Positions 50,884-58,929 of a DNA stretch of 64,000 nucleotides are shown here, in pieces. Position 1 is the first letter of the stretch. Each line of letters begins with the position of its first letter. The stretch is taken from positions 105,614 to 169,613 of the forward strand of contig NZ_JACRST010000003.1 in assembly GCF_014384885.1 (NCBI RefSeq). The letters run 5' to 3'. The position numbers and the translations under genes were made by a program. The notes below the pieces were generated by a model. It was not told where the DNA came from and made no database searches. It saw nothing but the letters and a program-made list of their open reading frames with translations. The DNA is from Ligaoa zhengdingensis (GTDB lineage Bacteria > Bacillota > Clostridia > Oscillospirales > Ruminococcaceae).

Positions 50884-52520
50884 TGTTAACACCAGAACAG
50901 ATTGACGCCATTCGGGACGCCGCTACAAAGCTTACAGACCCAATCAGCAGCTACCTTATTTCTGAGATTGCAAGACGTATTTCAGAGGCGGGGCAATTGA
51001 CTTCCACCGCTGCATACGAGGTTTGGAAACTCCAAAACTTAGGCGTATCACAAAGGGAAATTAAGAAACGCATCCGAAAGCTGTTAAAGGTTTCACACCA
51101 AGAATTACGTAGATTACTTACGCAATCAGCAGAGGTAGGATATAACTACGACATAATGAATTTCCCTTTTGCCCAGGCTGTTCCATTCGCAGAAAATATC
51201 GTCCTTCAACAAACGATAGCGGCAGCAGTAAAACTGGCACAGGATGATCTGACTAATATGGTACAAACCATTGGTTTTGTAGCGCCTGATGGGAAAACGT
51301 ACCCGCTGACCGCTGCATATAAAAAGGCGTGTGATTTCGCGTTCGAGCAAGTCGCCACAGGTGCGTCGGACTACAACACCGCAATTCGACAGGCCACCAA
51401 GAATTTAGCGCATAAGGGAGTGCAGTGGATCGACTATCAATCTGGTGCTCACACGTCTCTGGAGGCAGCGGTGCGGCGCAACATTATGGGCGGGCTGGGC
51501 CTGATGCAGGAGCAGATCAGTCGGCAAGAGCATGATAGTCTAGGCGCCGACGGATGGGAAATTTCAGCTCACGCAGCAAGCGCCCCAGATCATGAACCGA
51601 TCCAGGGCAGGCAGTATTCGGATGCCGAATATATGGCCCTGAACAATAGCCTCGCTCGCCGCATTGGTACACTGAATTGCGGCCATGTGGCCTTCCCTGT
51701 CATTTTGGGAGTTAGCGTGCCGCAGTACACGCCGGAAGAACTGGCGAAGTTTAAGCGGGACAACGCTACTGGCATTGAATACCTGGGTAAGCACTACACT
51801 ATGTATGAAGCAACACAGATGCAACGGAAGCTTGAGCGCTCTATGCGTGCTCAGAAACGAAAAATTCTGGTGGATGAATCGACAGGCGACACAGAAAAAT
51901 TGCAAATAGACCAGATTAAGCTTCAGGTGCTAAGCGGCGAGTATAAGCGCTTTTCTGCGGCGGCCGGACTTCGGACACAGTCTGAGCGGGCCGAAATAGC
52001 GAACTTTGGAAAGGGACAGGCGGCAAGGGCTAAATCAGGATACGCAAGAGTTGCAACAGCCGCAAATTCGATGTATGATATTGGCAGCGGAGAAAAGAAT
52101 ATCAAGGCGTATATGCGAGATTTGCCGCTACGGCGAAAAATTCAGTCCGACCAAGTGATAACAACCATCGAGCCCGGACAATTCAGAAAACATGTTGCGG
52201 GAACAAACGAATATAAGCAATATGTTGAGAAGCTGAAAAAGCAGGGGAAAAACGGGCCAAGCCGCTTGACCGTCAGCGCAGACGAGGCGCAGGCTTTGGT
52301 AGATCAATACAAGGGTACCGGGATATTAGAGCGAACAAACGATGGCGTGTGGCAAAGCAAGGAGGTTGTTACCATGCATCCTGATGTGATCGGCGTTGTC
52401 GTTGATAACCGCAATGGGGCTGAGGCGGAAACGACAGTATTCAAAATCCACTACGGCAAGCGAGGGACGCATATTGTCCCCGACTACCCGAGCAAGAAGG
52501 GGGCGAAAGGCAGAAGATGA
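50880..52520 (+). CDS. Phage minor capsid protein (min_cap2-type) fused to a probable Ntox50 toxin domain
   Basis: The first 370 residues are a minor capsid protein type 2, with SAHAASAPDHEPIQGRQYSD and RRIGTLNCGHVAFP. A second region (about 400-540) has PSRLTVSADEAQALVDQYKGTG, WQSKEVVTMHPDVIGVVVD and FKIHYGKRGTHIVPDYP. This matches, from memory, the polymorphic toxin type 50 domain, a predicted RNase. Total length is 546 residues. The toxin could be carried in virions or act in the host; no immunity gene is certain nearby, though the small gene that follows is a candidate. Confidence 0.85.
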   Translation: MMLTPEQIDAIRDAATKLTDPISSYLISEIARRISEAGQLTSTAAYEVWKLQNLGVSQREIKKRIRKLLKVSHQELRRLLTQSAEVGYNYDIMNFPFAQAVPFAENIVLQQTIAAAVKLAQDDLTNMVQTIGFVAPDGKTYPLTAAYKKACDFAFEQVATGASDYNTAIRQATKNLAHKGVQWIDYQSGAHTSLEAAVRRNIMGGLGLMQEQISRQEHDSLGADGWEISAHAASAPDHEPIQGRQYSDAEYMALNNSLARRIGTLNCGHVAFPVILGVSVPQYTPEELAKFKRDNATGIEYLGKHYTMYEATQMQRKLERSMRAQKRKILVDESTGDTEKLQIDQIKLQVLSGEYKRFSAAAGLRTQSERAEIANFGKGQAARAKSGYARVATAANSMYDIGSGEKNIKAYMRDLPLRRKIQSDQVITTIEPGQFRKHVAGTNEYKQYVEKLKKQGKNGPSRLTVSADEAQALVDQYKGTGILERTNDGVWQSKEVVTMHPDVIGVVVDNRNGAEAETTVFKIHYGKRGTHIVPDYPSKKGAKGRR

Positions 52521-52732
52521 GATATACGGAAAAGAAACTGTTTGATTTCATGGATTCGGAGCGGGAAGTCTGTGTTACCTGCACAGATGGACAGATTTTT
52601 TCGGGCCGCTGCTGGGCATACTGCGCCGTCGAGAATGAGGAGGAGGGCGGTGTGTTTGAGCCAAGTCTCGATGTTGGCCCAGGTACCGTCCTCTATATCA
52701 GTAGGATCGAAAAAATTGAATTTATAGATTAA
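52517..52732 (+). CDS. Small hypothetical phage protein after the toxin-fused capsid gene
   Basis: The 71-residue acidic protein has an Sm-like look (EREVCVTCTDGQIFSGRCWAYC, then TVLYISRIEKIEFI). The start overlaps the previous gene by four bases. It could be a small phage structural protein or an immunity protein for the Ntox50 domain; neither is proven. Confidence 0.65.
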   Translation: MRYTEKKLFDFMDSEREVCVTCTDGQIFSGRCWAYCAVENEEEGGVFEPSLDVGPGTVLYISRIEKIEFID

Positions 52733-52760
52733 ACCACCAACCTTTTGGGAGGTGGTTTTC
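52731..52760 (+). terminator. Terminator after the minor capsid operon
   Basis: AAACCACC (52731-52738) pairs with GGTGGTTT (52751-52758). The first bases include the TAA of the preceding gene. A short T-run follows. Confidence 0.65.
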
Positions 52761-52782
52761 TTATGCCGCAAATTTGACGCGC

Positions 52783-52822
52783 AAAAACGGCGGCGCCCTG
52801 CAATTTTAACAGGGCGCCGCCG
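52783..52822 (-). terminator. Terminator of the reverse-strand zinc-ribbon gene
   Basis: CGGCGGCGCCCTG and CAGGGCGCCGCCG form a perfect 13-base stem, followed on the minus strand by TTTTT (52787-52783). Confidence 0.85.
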
Positions 52823-52828
52823 AAAGGA

Positions 52829-53530
52829 TCACTTTTCGTATACAAACTTTATTTTGCCACTGTGAAACTGGCTCGGCTGATAGTTGATTTCCAAACGTTC
52901 CATATCTTTTGGAACTTCGTACCCCAACACTCCACTCATTTTCTTTCCAGGTGCGATTGTCCCGTCTAAGCTTTTTAGACCACCGTCCTCCGCAAAGGAG
53001 ACGAGGCTGATATTTGCGGCGTAATCGTCACAATACGCATCAAAACTCATAATTGAACTGACGTTTATTTCTTTGGCCGAGTTGTTTTCAATTTCAAACT
53101 CTACAGTTACAAAGACATTCCCATCCCCTGGATGGATGAAATCCGTTCCGAACGATTCAGAGACATTGACCATGGTGGCCTTAATCCCGAGGAATTCCGC
53201 AGGTTCGTTCAGCCCGTAGACACCATCTTCTTTGTTGTTCGCCTCGTCTGAAGAAAGGGATGTTGTGCCGCTAGATGAACTCTGATTCGCCGAAACGCTG
53301 GTCGAAGTCGGCTCATTGGAACCCGAAAGAGCTCCAACAACGAAAACAACGGCAAAAATAGCAACCGCGATTACGATAACAACGAGGCACCCGTTTTTCT
53401 TTTTTGGAGGAGGGGCTGGGTTGCCTTGGGACGGGGCGGGTTGCTGAGGCGGGTTAACGAAAACCGGTTGCCCGCACTTGGGACAAAAATTTGCGTCTTG
53501 GAATTCTGTGCCGCACTTCTTACAAAACAT
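52829..53530 (-). CDS. Zinc-ribbon membrane protein with DUF4352-like domain (phage cargo)
   Basis: The 233-residue protein begins with a zinc ribbon (FCKKCGTEFQDANFCPKCGQPVF), then a Pro-rich linker, a membrane span (GCLVVIVIAVAIFAVVFVVGA) and a Ser/Thr-rich stretch. An extracellular beta domain follows (NVFVTVEFEIENNSAKEINV), typical of DUF4352. It is on the opposite strand in the middle of the head genes and has its own terminator, so it looks like a moron expressed in the lysogen. GAGGC precedes the start. Confidence 0.85.
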   Translation of the reverse strand: MFCKKCGTEFQDANFCPKCGQPVFVNPPQQPAPSQGNPAPPPKKKNGCLVVIVIAVAIFAVVFVVGALSGSNEPTSTSVSANQSSSSGTTSLSSDEANNKEDGVYGLNEPAEFLGIKATMVNVSESFGTDFIHPGDGNVFVTVEFEIENNSAKEINVSSIMSFDAYCDDYAANISLVSFAEDGGLKSLDGTIAPGKKMSGVLGYEVPKDMERLEINYQPSQFHSGKIKFVYEK

Positions 53531-53838
53531 GAGAATGCCTCCTAAACCTGTCGTATTTTGTTAAATTATACCGCGTATATGAGTCGTAATTACACGAATT
53601 TAGGAATTCGATGAAAAATATAAAGGCAAAGGTGATGATTTTGATTTACGAGGGAAAAGAGAAGATTAATGGAGAAAGGCGGTGATCCAGATTTCTCCCG
53701 GCGCGGGGTAAGGCGCCGCCCTGAGCAAGGCGTTAAAAGGCTCTATTGTTATGCCGATACGGCGGAACCGGCCGTTTAACCGGTTCACCCACTGACCGGA
53801 GAAAGACCGGTGGATAAATTATTTTAGGGGGATCCGAA
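53531..53838 (+). other. Gene-free leader upstream of the scaffold gene, possible structured RNA
   Basis: No ORF of note lies here. The left part is AT-rich and would hold the promoter of the reverse gene. From 53674 the plus strand contains hairpins: GGCGC/GCGCC (53700-53717), GAACCGG/CCGGTTC (53765-53786) and CCGG/CCGG with an outer CCA/TGG (53788-53813). They end shortly before the TTG start of the scaffold gene at 53839. Confidence 0.45.
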
Positions 53839-54441
53839 TTGAAGAACATTTACGAGATTCTATCCGGGTTAAATTTAGAAATCCCGGAGGGCAAAAAATC
53901 AGATTTTGAGAAAGATTTGTTTGCCAACTACAAAACTGTGGCTGACTATGATAAGCAGGTCGGCAAGGTTGCGCAGTTGACAGACCAGCTCAAAAGCACT
54001 ACAGACGGCCTGAAAGCATTTGAGGGCGTGGACGTCAACGAACTCAAGGGACGGATCATAAAATTGCAAGGCGACCTTGCGAGACAAGAGTCGGACTATC
54101 AAGCCAAAATTGCCGATATGGCCTTTGAAAGCTTACTGTCCAGCGCGGTGACTGCCGCGAAAGGACGCGACGCAAAGGCTGTATGCAGCATGTTGGACAT
54201 CGATGCACTAAAAAACAGCAAAAACCAAGAGGCGGACATCAGAGCGGCCATGGATCAGCTAAAGAAGGATAAGAGCTACTTATTTGAGGCCGATCGAACC
54301 CCTCCCCCTTACGCCGCAGGCACCGGCACACAAAAAATGACCGGGGCTGTTACCAAGGAGTCGTTTGCAAGGATGGGTTATCGCGAGCGACTGGAACTGA
54401 AACAGAACAATCCAAAATTGTATGAACAAGTAAAGGAGTAA
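53839..54441 (+). CDS. Phage scaffolding protein (GP20-like)
   Basis: The 200-residue protein is mainly coiled coil (QVGKVAQLTDQLKSTTDGLK) with a helical region of the Phage GP20 family and a C-terminal tail (SFARMGYRERLELKQNNPKLYEQV). It shapes the prohead and is lost later. The start is TTG 53839 with AGGGGGATC upstream. Confidence 0.88.
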   Translation: MKNIYEILSGLNLEIPEGKKSDFEKDLFANYKTVADYDKQVGKVAQLTDQLKSTTDGLKAFEGVDVNELKGRIIKLQGDLARQESDYQAKIADMAFESLLSSAVTAAKGRDAKAVCSMLDIDALKNSKNQEADIRAAMDQLKKDKSYLFEADRTPPPYAAGTGTQKMTGAVTKESFARMGYRERLELKQNNPKLYEQVKE

Positions 54442-54445
54442 AACT

Positions 54446-55471
54446 ATGCCTGATGTTATCACTACCCTGAATAAGCTAATTGATCCGGAGGTTATGGCCG
54501 ACATGATTACCGGAAAGATTCCCAAGAAAATTCGAGTCATCCCATTTGCCAAGGTGGACGCCACCCTTGAGGGCCAGCCTGGAAGCACCATCACCGTCCC
54601 ATCGTGGGGGTATATCGGCGATGCTTACGATGTAGACGAAGGTGCAGACGTTACTATCGAGGCTATGAGCACTTCTAGCAAGACCGCAACCATCAAGAAA
54701 GCTATGAAAGGTGTGTCTTTAACCGACGAGGCAGTGCTCTCGGGTTACGGCAATCCGGTGGGTGAGGCGGCCAATCAGTTGGCCCTATCTATCGCCGCCA
54801 AGGTGGATAATGATGCGATGGACGCGCTGCGTACAAGCACCCTCTCCTATGACGGCACAAGCGCAAAAATCGCCTATAACGGCATTGTAGACGCTATCGA
54901 TGTATTCGAGGAGGAAGTCAACACTGAGAAGGTGCTGTTTGTCCACCCTGCACAGGTTACTACTTTGCGCAAAGACAGCAATTTTATTTCCGCCGACAAA
55001 TACAAGGAGGGCGTAATGCTCACCGGCGAGATCGGCATGATCGCTAATACTAGGATCGTCCCATCCAAGAAAGTCGTGAAGATCGGTTACATCAAGGCTG
55101 AATCCGGCGACAGCGGAGCAGTGAAAATCGTGGACGAAACCGCAACCCCGTCCTCTGGAGAATCCAAGTTATCCAGCCTGACCGCCGGAGATTTTTGGGA
55201 CTCTGAAGAAAGGGCTGTATTTGTGCCTGAGGTCAATGATTACGTTGTACCGGTTACGGCGGCCTACTACCTTAATCCGTTGGTAAAGCTGGAACAGGAT
55301 GACGAGACGGAGGACGCGCTTCCTGCTATCACAGTGTATCTTAAGCGAGAGACCAATGTGGAAACTGAAAGAAAACCAAAGAACCGCACCACGGAAATTA
55401 CCGCCGATCGTTTTTATGTGGTGGCGCTGTCCAATGAATCTAAGGTGGTTCTGGCAAAATTCAAAGCCTGA
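54446..55471 (+). CDS. Major capsid protein (N4-gp56/HK97-fold type)
   Basis: The 341-residue protein has LIDPEVMADMITGKIPKK, TITVPSWGYIGDAYDVDEGAD and EAANQLALSIAAKVDNDAMDAL, typical of the N4-gp56 capsid family. It follows the scaffold gene by four bases. It should be the most abundant virion protein. Confidence 0.92.
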   Translation: MPDVITTLNKLIDPEVMADMITGKIPKKIRVIPFAKVDATLEGQPGSTITVPSWGYIGDAYDVDEGADVTIEAMSTSSKTATIKKAMKGVSLTDEAVLSGYGNPVGEAANQLALSIAAKVDNDAMDALRTSTLSYDGTSAKIAYNGIVDAIDVFEEEVNTEKVLFVHPAQVTTLRKDSNFISADKYKEGVMLTGEIGMIANTRIVPSKKVVKIGYIKAESGDSGAVKIVDETATPSSGESKLSSLTAGDFWDSEERAVFVPEVNDYVVPVTAAYYLNPLVKLEQDDETEDALPAITVYLKRETNVETERKPKNRTTEITADRFYVVALSNESKVVLAKFKA

Positions 55472-55487
55472 TCCTGGAGGTAGGCCT

Positions 55488-55850
55488 ATGGTCGATTTCA
55501 TATTCTATAGGACCAAATATAAAGGCGATACTATCCCTAGTGCTGATTTCCCCAGCCTTATCAAGCGGGCTGGGGATCAGCTTGCCCGGTATAAACGCAT
55601 TTACATAGTTACAGCGCCGGAGGCAGATTCCGAGGGCATGGCGGTCTGCGCCATGGCTGATGCGCTGTATGGATTTGATTTGATCGCCAATGGGGAGGGC
55701 GGAGCGGTACGATCAGCATCTATCGGTAGCGTTTCCGCTAGCTACAGCGGCGCTGGGAATGACGCAGTGGATGTGACTCCAGTGGGCCAAGCCAGAGAAT
55801 TGTTTCGCTGTGCCTGCTTATACTTAGATATCTACCGGGGGGTGCACTAA
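55488..55850 (+). CDS. Head-tail connector protein
   Basis: The 120-residue protein is mostly helical and lies directly after the capsid gene, the usual place of the connector. The sequence has ADFPSLIKRAGDQLARYKRI and ARELFRCACLYLDIYRGVH. ATG 55488 follows GGAGG; the longer frame from 55299 is a shadow of the capsid gene. Confidence 0.7.
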   Translation: MVDFIFYRTKYKGDTIPSADFPSLIKRAGDQLARYKRIYIVTAPEADSEGMAVCAMADALYGFDLIANGEGGAVRSASIGSVSASYSGAGNDAVDVTPVGQARELFRCACLYLDIYRGVH

Positions 55851-56209
55851 TGCAAACCTTGAATGTCCTTGGCACTCCGTACACAATAACCGTAAGAAAA
55901 TACAAAGAGGATGAAGCCTTTGAGCGTGAATCGATTGACGGGTACTGCGATCGCTATCTGCAGCAGATAGTCATCTGTGATATGACAACCTGTAAAGGGT
56001 GGGAATACGAATCTGCCGAAGCTGCAAGGAGTGCGCAGCGGCAGATTTTACGGCATGAAATTGTTCACGCTTTCTTTGACGAATCCGGGCTCGCGGATAG
56101 TTCTTTTAAGGTTGATGGACCGTGGGCAAAAAACGAGGAATTGGTAGACTGGATTGCTTTGCAGGGGCCAAAAATTTATGCCGCATGGCAAGAAGCGGGG
56201 GCGTTGTGA
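55850..56209 (+). CDS. Phage protein with HExxH motif, possible metallopeptidase
   Basis: The 119-residue protein has RHEIVHAFFDESGL with HEIVH at residues 69-73, the zinc motif of metallopeptidases, and a later Glu in NEELVDWIALQ. It lies among head-completion genes and overlaps the next gene by one base. Processing of head proteins, or a structural role with a lost activity, are both possible. Confidence 0.7.
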   Translation: MQTLNVLGTPYTITVRKYKEDEAFERESIDGYCDRYLQQIVICDMTTCKGWEYESAEAARSAQRQILRHEIVHAFFDESGLADSSFKVDGPWAKNEELVDWIALQGPKIYAAWQEAGAL

Positions 56210-56580
56210 TGGCCCGTATCAAGCGCCGCGCCTCTCCTGTGGAGTATAAGCTGTGCAATCAGACGGTGACGGTCTACCACAAGGATAATGAGATATACAC
56301 CAGAAGGGTGTACACTCACGCGTTCTTGGATTTTAAAAAAAGCCAAAACATAGACAAAACAGGCAGCGCTGAAGCAAATGGCTTTTTGCTGGTTATTCCG
56401 TGTCCGGAACAAAGCGTTTATGTCGGCGACAAAGTCTTACTAGGAATTGGCCCTGAAGTCTCCACACGGGAAGGGTGGGCGTCGCTTATCCCGGCGAAAG
56501 TCCCGGGGCTTGTGGTAGTCAAATATGTTGATACAAAGTATTGGAACGGGAAAATGGTGCATGTGGAGGCGGGCGGATGA
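56209..56580 (+). CDS. Head completion/minor capsid protein
   Basis: The 123-residue protein is beta-rich (VTVYHKDNEIYTRRVYTHAFLD, ending YVDTKYWNGKMVHVE) and resembles small head-closure proteins of A118-type phages. It starts at ATG 56209 (TGATG). Assignment rests mainly on position. Confidence 0.65.
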   Translation: MARIKRRASPVEYKLCNQTVTVYHKDNEIYTRRVYTHAFLDFKKSQNIDKTGSAEANGFLLVIPCPEQSVYVGDKVLLGIGPEVSTREGWASLIPAKVPGLVVVKYVDTKYWNGKMVHVEAGG

Positions 56581-56987
56581 ACATAGTGGGAAGAATAGCC
56601 GTTAATATGAAGCCCATAGATCAAATACTGAAAGCAAAAGGGCTTACGAGGGGCGGAGATGTGCAGCGATATCACACTGCAAATGTCTTGCGAAGGATAG
56701 TAAAGTACATGCCGTACCGAAGCGGAGCCACCATCAAGTTGACTCAGGCGCAAACACATATTGACACCCCCGAGATTGTGACTGATACGCCTTATGCGCG
56801 GTATCTCTACTATGGAAAGGTGATGGTTGGGAAGGCTCCAAAAACGGTTACGGATGTCGACTTGCAATACACAAAGGACAAAAATCCGCTGGCCGGCCCA
56901 TTTTGGGATCGCAGGTTGAAAGCTGCGGAAATACCCGCAATGCAATCCGAGCTACAGGAATATGTAAGAAGGAGGGAAGGCCGATGA
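56577..56987 (+). CDS. Minor capsid / neck protein
   Basis: The 136-residue protein has RRIVKYMPYRSGATIKLTQ and TPYARYLYYGKVMVG and LAGPFWDRRLKA, the pattern of the Phage minor capsid 11/HK97 gp10 family. It links head and tail. ATGA overlaps at both ends. Confidence 0.8.
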   Translation: MNIVGRIAVNMKPIDQILKAKGLTRGGDVQRYHTANVLRRIVKYMPYRSGATIKLTQAQTHIDTPEIVTDTPYARYLYYGKVMVGKAPKTVTDVDLQYTKDKNPLAGPFWDRRLKAAEIPAMQSELQEYVRRREGR

Positions 56988-57424
56988 GCGCGTTAGCAAA
57001 GCTGAAGAGCTGGCTGGCTGAATATCCCGGGTTTGACATCCTTTCTGCCTTTCAGGTGGACTACACAGACCAGATACCTCGAAACGGTGGATTGTTTCCG
57101 TCTGGCTTGGTGGAAATAGAGCGCCGCCGGGATATTCTTGGGAATGTTACTGTGACCAACCAATATAATTTCGGACTATACTATGTCTTTGAGAAAGCGC
57201 CTGGCGACGACCAGGGGGCCACTATAAATGCGGACTGGATCATGGATTTTCAGGAGTGGGCGCAAGAGCAATCTGCGACAGGGGCGGCTCCGGTTTTTGG
57301 AGACGCGCCGCAAAACGAAAAGATTATAGCCCAAAACGGAGTTTTATACGAAGCCGATGGAGAGGGAACGGCGACCTATATGGTTCAGCTCTCCGTCCAG
57401 TATGTAAAGAAATTTGAGAGGTGA
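56984..57424 (+). CDS. Tail completion protein
   Basis: The 146-residue protein has IERRRDILGNVTVTNQYNFGLYYVFEK, WIMDFQEWAQEQSATG and ATYMVQLSVQYVKKFE, matching small tail terminator proteins of clostridial siphophages. It sits directly before the tail tube gene. Confidence 0.75.
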   Translation: MSALAKLKSWLAEYPGFDILSAFQVDYTDQIPRNGGLFPSGLVEIERRRDILGNVTVTNQYNFGLYYVFEKAPGDDQGATINADWIMDFQEWAQEQSATGAAPVFGDAPQNEKIIAQNGVLYEADGEGTATYMVQLSVQYVKKFER

Positions 57425-57429
57425 ATGAA

Positions 57430-57954
57430 ATGGCCGATATAACTTTTAACACTGCGGCTGATGCGGCGGTTGAACGCGAACTATTGCTACTATATCTGAA
57501 TACGGGCACCTCCTCGGCACCCGCGTGGAGCGTCATTGGAAAGCGCGTGGAGGACAGTTCCATCGAGTTTGACTGGGGAGACGAGACCAAGACAGACATT
57601 CTGGGGCAAACCTACACCACAATGAAAAAGCCGGCCCTGACGCAATCATTTGAGCCGTGTGAACTGGATGCAGGAGACGAGGCACAGGTGAAACTGTGGA
57701 ACCTGGCGATCAAGGATCAGGACGTGGCCGCACTCTCAAACCAAGACATGCTTTTGGTGCATCTTTATGCGGGCACCAAAAATACAGCGGTGTTCGCCGA
57801 ACGATACAGTTCGTGTGCAGTCAAGCCGTCTGGCTTGGGGGGTTCCTCGAATGTGGGAATGCCTATTGACGTGATCTTTGGCGGAAAGCGGACTGTAGGG
57901 ACGGCATCGAATGCGAACGGCACAGTAACATTTACGCCGGATTCTGAGGAGTGA
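57430..57954 (+). CDS. Major tail tube protein
   Basis: The 174-residue protein begins ADITFNTAADAAVERELLLLYLN and has the beta-sandwich pattern of tail tube proteins (DDSSIEFDWG-like segment, DQDMLLVHLYAGTKN). ATG 57430 was preferred to GTG 57421 because GAGGTGA lies five bases upstream. Confidence 0.8.
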   Translation: MADITFNTAADAAVERELLLLYLNTGTSSAPAWSVIGKRVEDSSIEFDWGDETKTDILGQTYTTMKKPALTQSFEPCELDAGDEAQVKLWNLAIKDQDVAALSNQDMLLVHLYAGTKNTAVFAERYSSCAVKPSGLGGSSNVGMPIDVIFGGKRTVGTASNANGTVTFTPDSEE

Positions 57955-57958
57955 TTAA

Positions 57959-58378
57959 ATGAACAAACTGACATTTGACACTGGACTAAAGACTTACACA
58001 ATCAATGAAGCGTGCGAAGTGCGATTCAACCCGACCGACAGCACATTTGTGCGTCGGCTGTATGAAGCGTTCGACGCGCTGGAAAAAAAACAGGACACAT
58101 ATCGAGAAGAAGTGGAAAAGCTTTCGGAACCGGAAAAAATTCTTGCCTTTGCAGATGCGCGCGACGCGGAGATGCGCGGGGTGATAGATGGCCTGTTAGG
58201 AGATTCGGTCTGCTCCTCGTTGTTTGGTAATATGAACGTGTACGCGCTTGCAGACGGCTTGCCTGCATGGTGCAATCTGATGCTGGCAATTTTTGCTGAA
58301 GTGGATGCATCAATGAGCAAGGAGCAAAAGTTGACCAATCCGCGCATCAAAAAATATATGGAAAAGTATAAAAGATGA
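57959..58378 (+). CDS. Tail assembly chaperone, first gene (DUF6673-like)
   Basis: The 139-residue protein is helical and acidic, and lies between tail tube and Gp15, the place of the first tail chaperone. The segment RRLYEAFDALEKKQDTYREEVEKL is typical. No slippery sequence for a programmed shift into the next frame was found. Confidence 0.75.
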   Translation: MNKLTFDTGLKTYTINEACEVRFNPTDSTFVRRLYEAFDALEKKQDTYREEVEKLSEPEKILAFADARDAEMRGVIDGLLGDSVCSSLFGNMNVYALADGLPAWCNLMLAIFAEVDASMSKEQKLTNPRIKKYMEKYKR

Positions 58379-58929
58379 TTTACGACTTACCAACGAGCGT
58401 AAAGATAGACGGCAAGGACTATGAGATCAGATCCGATTACAGGGCGGTGTTGGATATCTGCACCGCCCTGTCCGATCCGGAACTTACAGATCAAGAAAAG
58501 ATATTGGTGGCCCTCAGTATCTTCTACCCGGATTTAGACGAAATTCCGCCGGATATGCTTGAACAAGCGGTAAAAAAGTGCTTCTGGTTTATTGACTGTG
58601 GAGAGATTTCACCGCAAAAAAAGGCCCCGAAACTGATGGATTGGGAGCAGGACTTTAAACACATTGTAGCGCCCATAAATCGTGTATGTGGGCGTGAGAT
58701 AAGGTTGGCGGAATATATGCATTGGTGGACCTTTGTTGCTTTTTACCACGAAATAGGTGGAGAATGCCTGTTCGCCCAAATTGTGCGGGTGCGTGACCAT
58801 CTGGCGCGGGGTAAAAAGCTTGATAAAGAGGACCGAGAATGGTATCGAAGAAACCGAGAACTGGTGGATCTAAAGCGCCCAACAACGACAGAGGAGAACG
58901 AATTGCTGAAGCAGTGGGGAGGTGGATGA
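58375..58929 (+). CDS. Phage Gp15 family protein, second tail chaperone gene
   Basis: The 184-residue protein has IDGKDYEIRSDYRAVLDICTALSDPEL and MHWWTFVAFYHEIGGECLFAQIVRVR, typical of bacteriophage Gp15. It overlaps the preceding gene by four bases and the tape measure gene by eight. Confidence 0.9.
   Translation: MIYDLPTSVKIDGKDYEIRSDYRAVLDICTALSDPELTDQEKILVALSIFYPDLDEIPPDMLEQAVKKCFWFIDCGEISPQKKAPKLMDWEQDFKHIVAPINRVCGREIRLAEYMHWWTFVAFYHEIGGECLFAQIVRVRDHLARGKKLDKEDREWYRRNRELVDLKRPTTTEENELLKQWGGG

Noticed and set aside
57959..58929. Programmed -1 frameshift joining the two tail chaperone genes
   Set aside because: No correctly phased slippery heptamer was found and a stop lies just before the second start in its frame; Gp15 has its own ATG.
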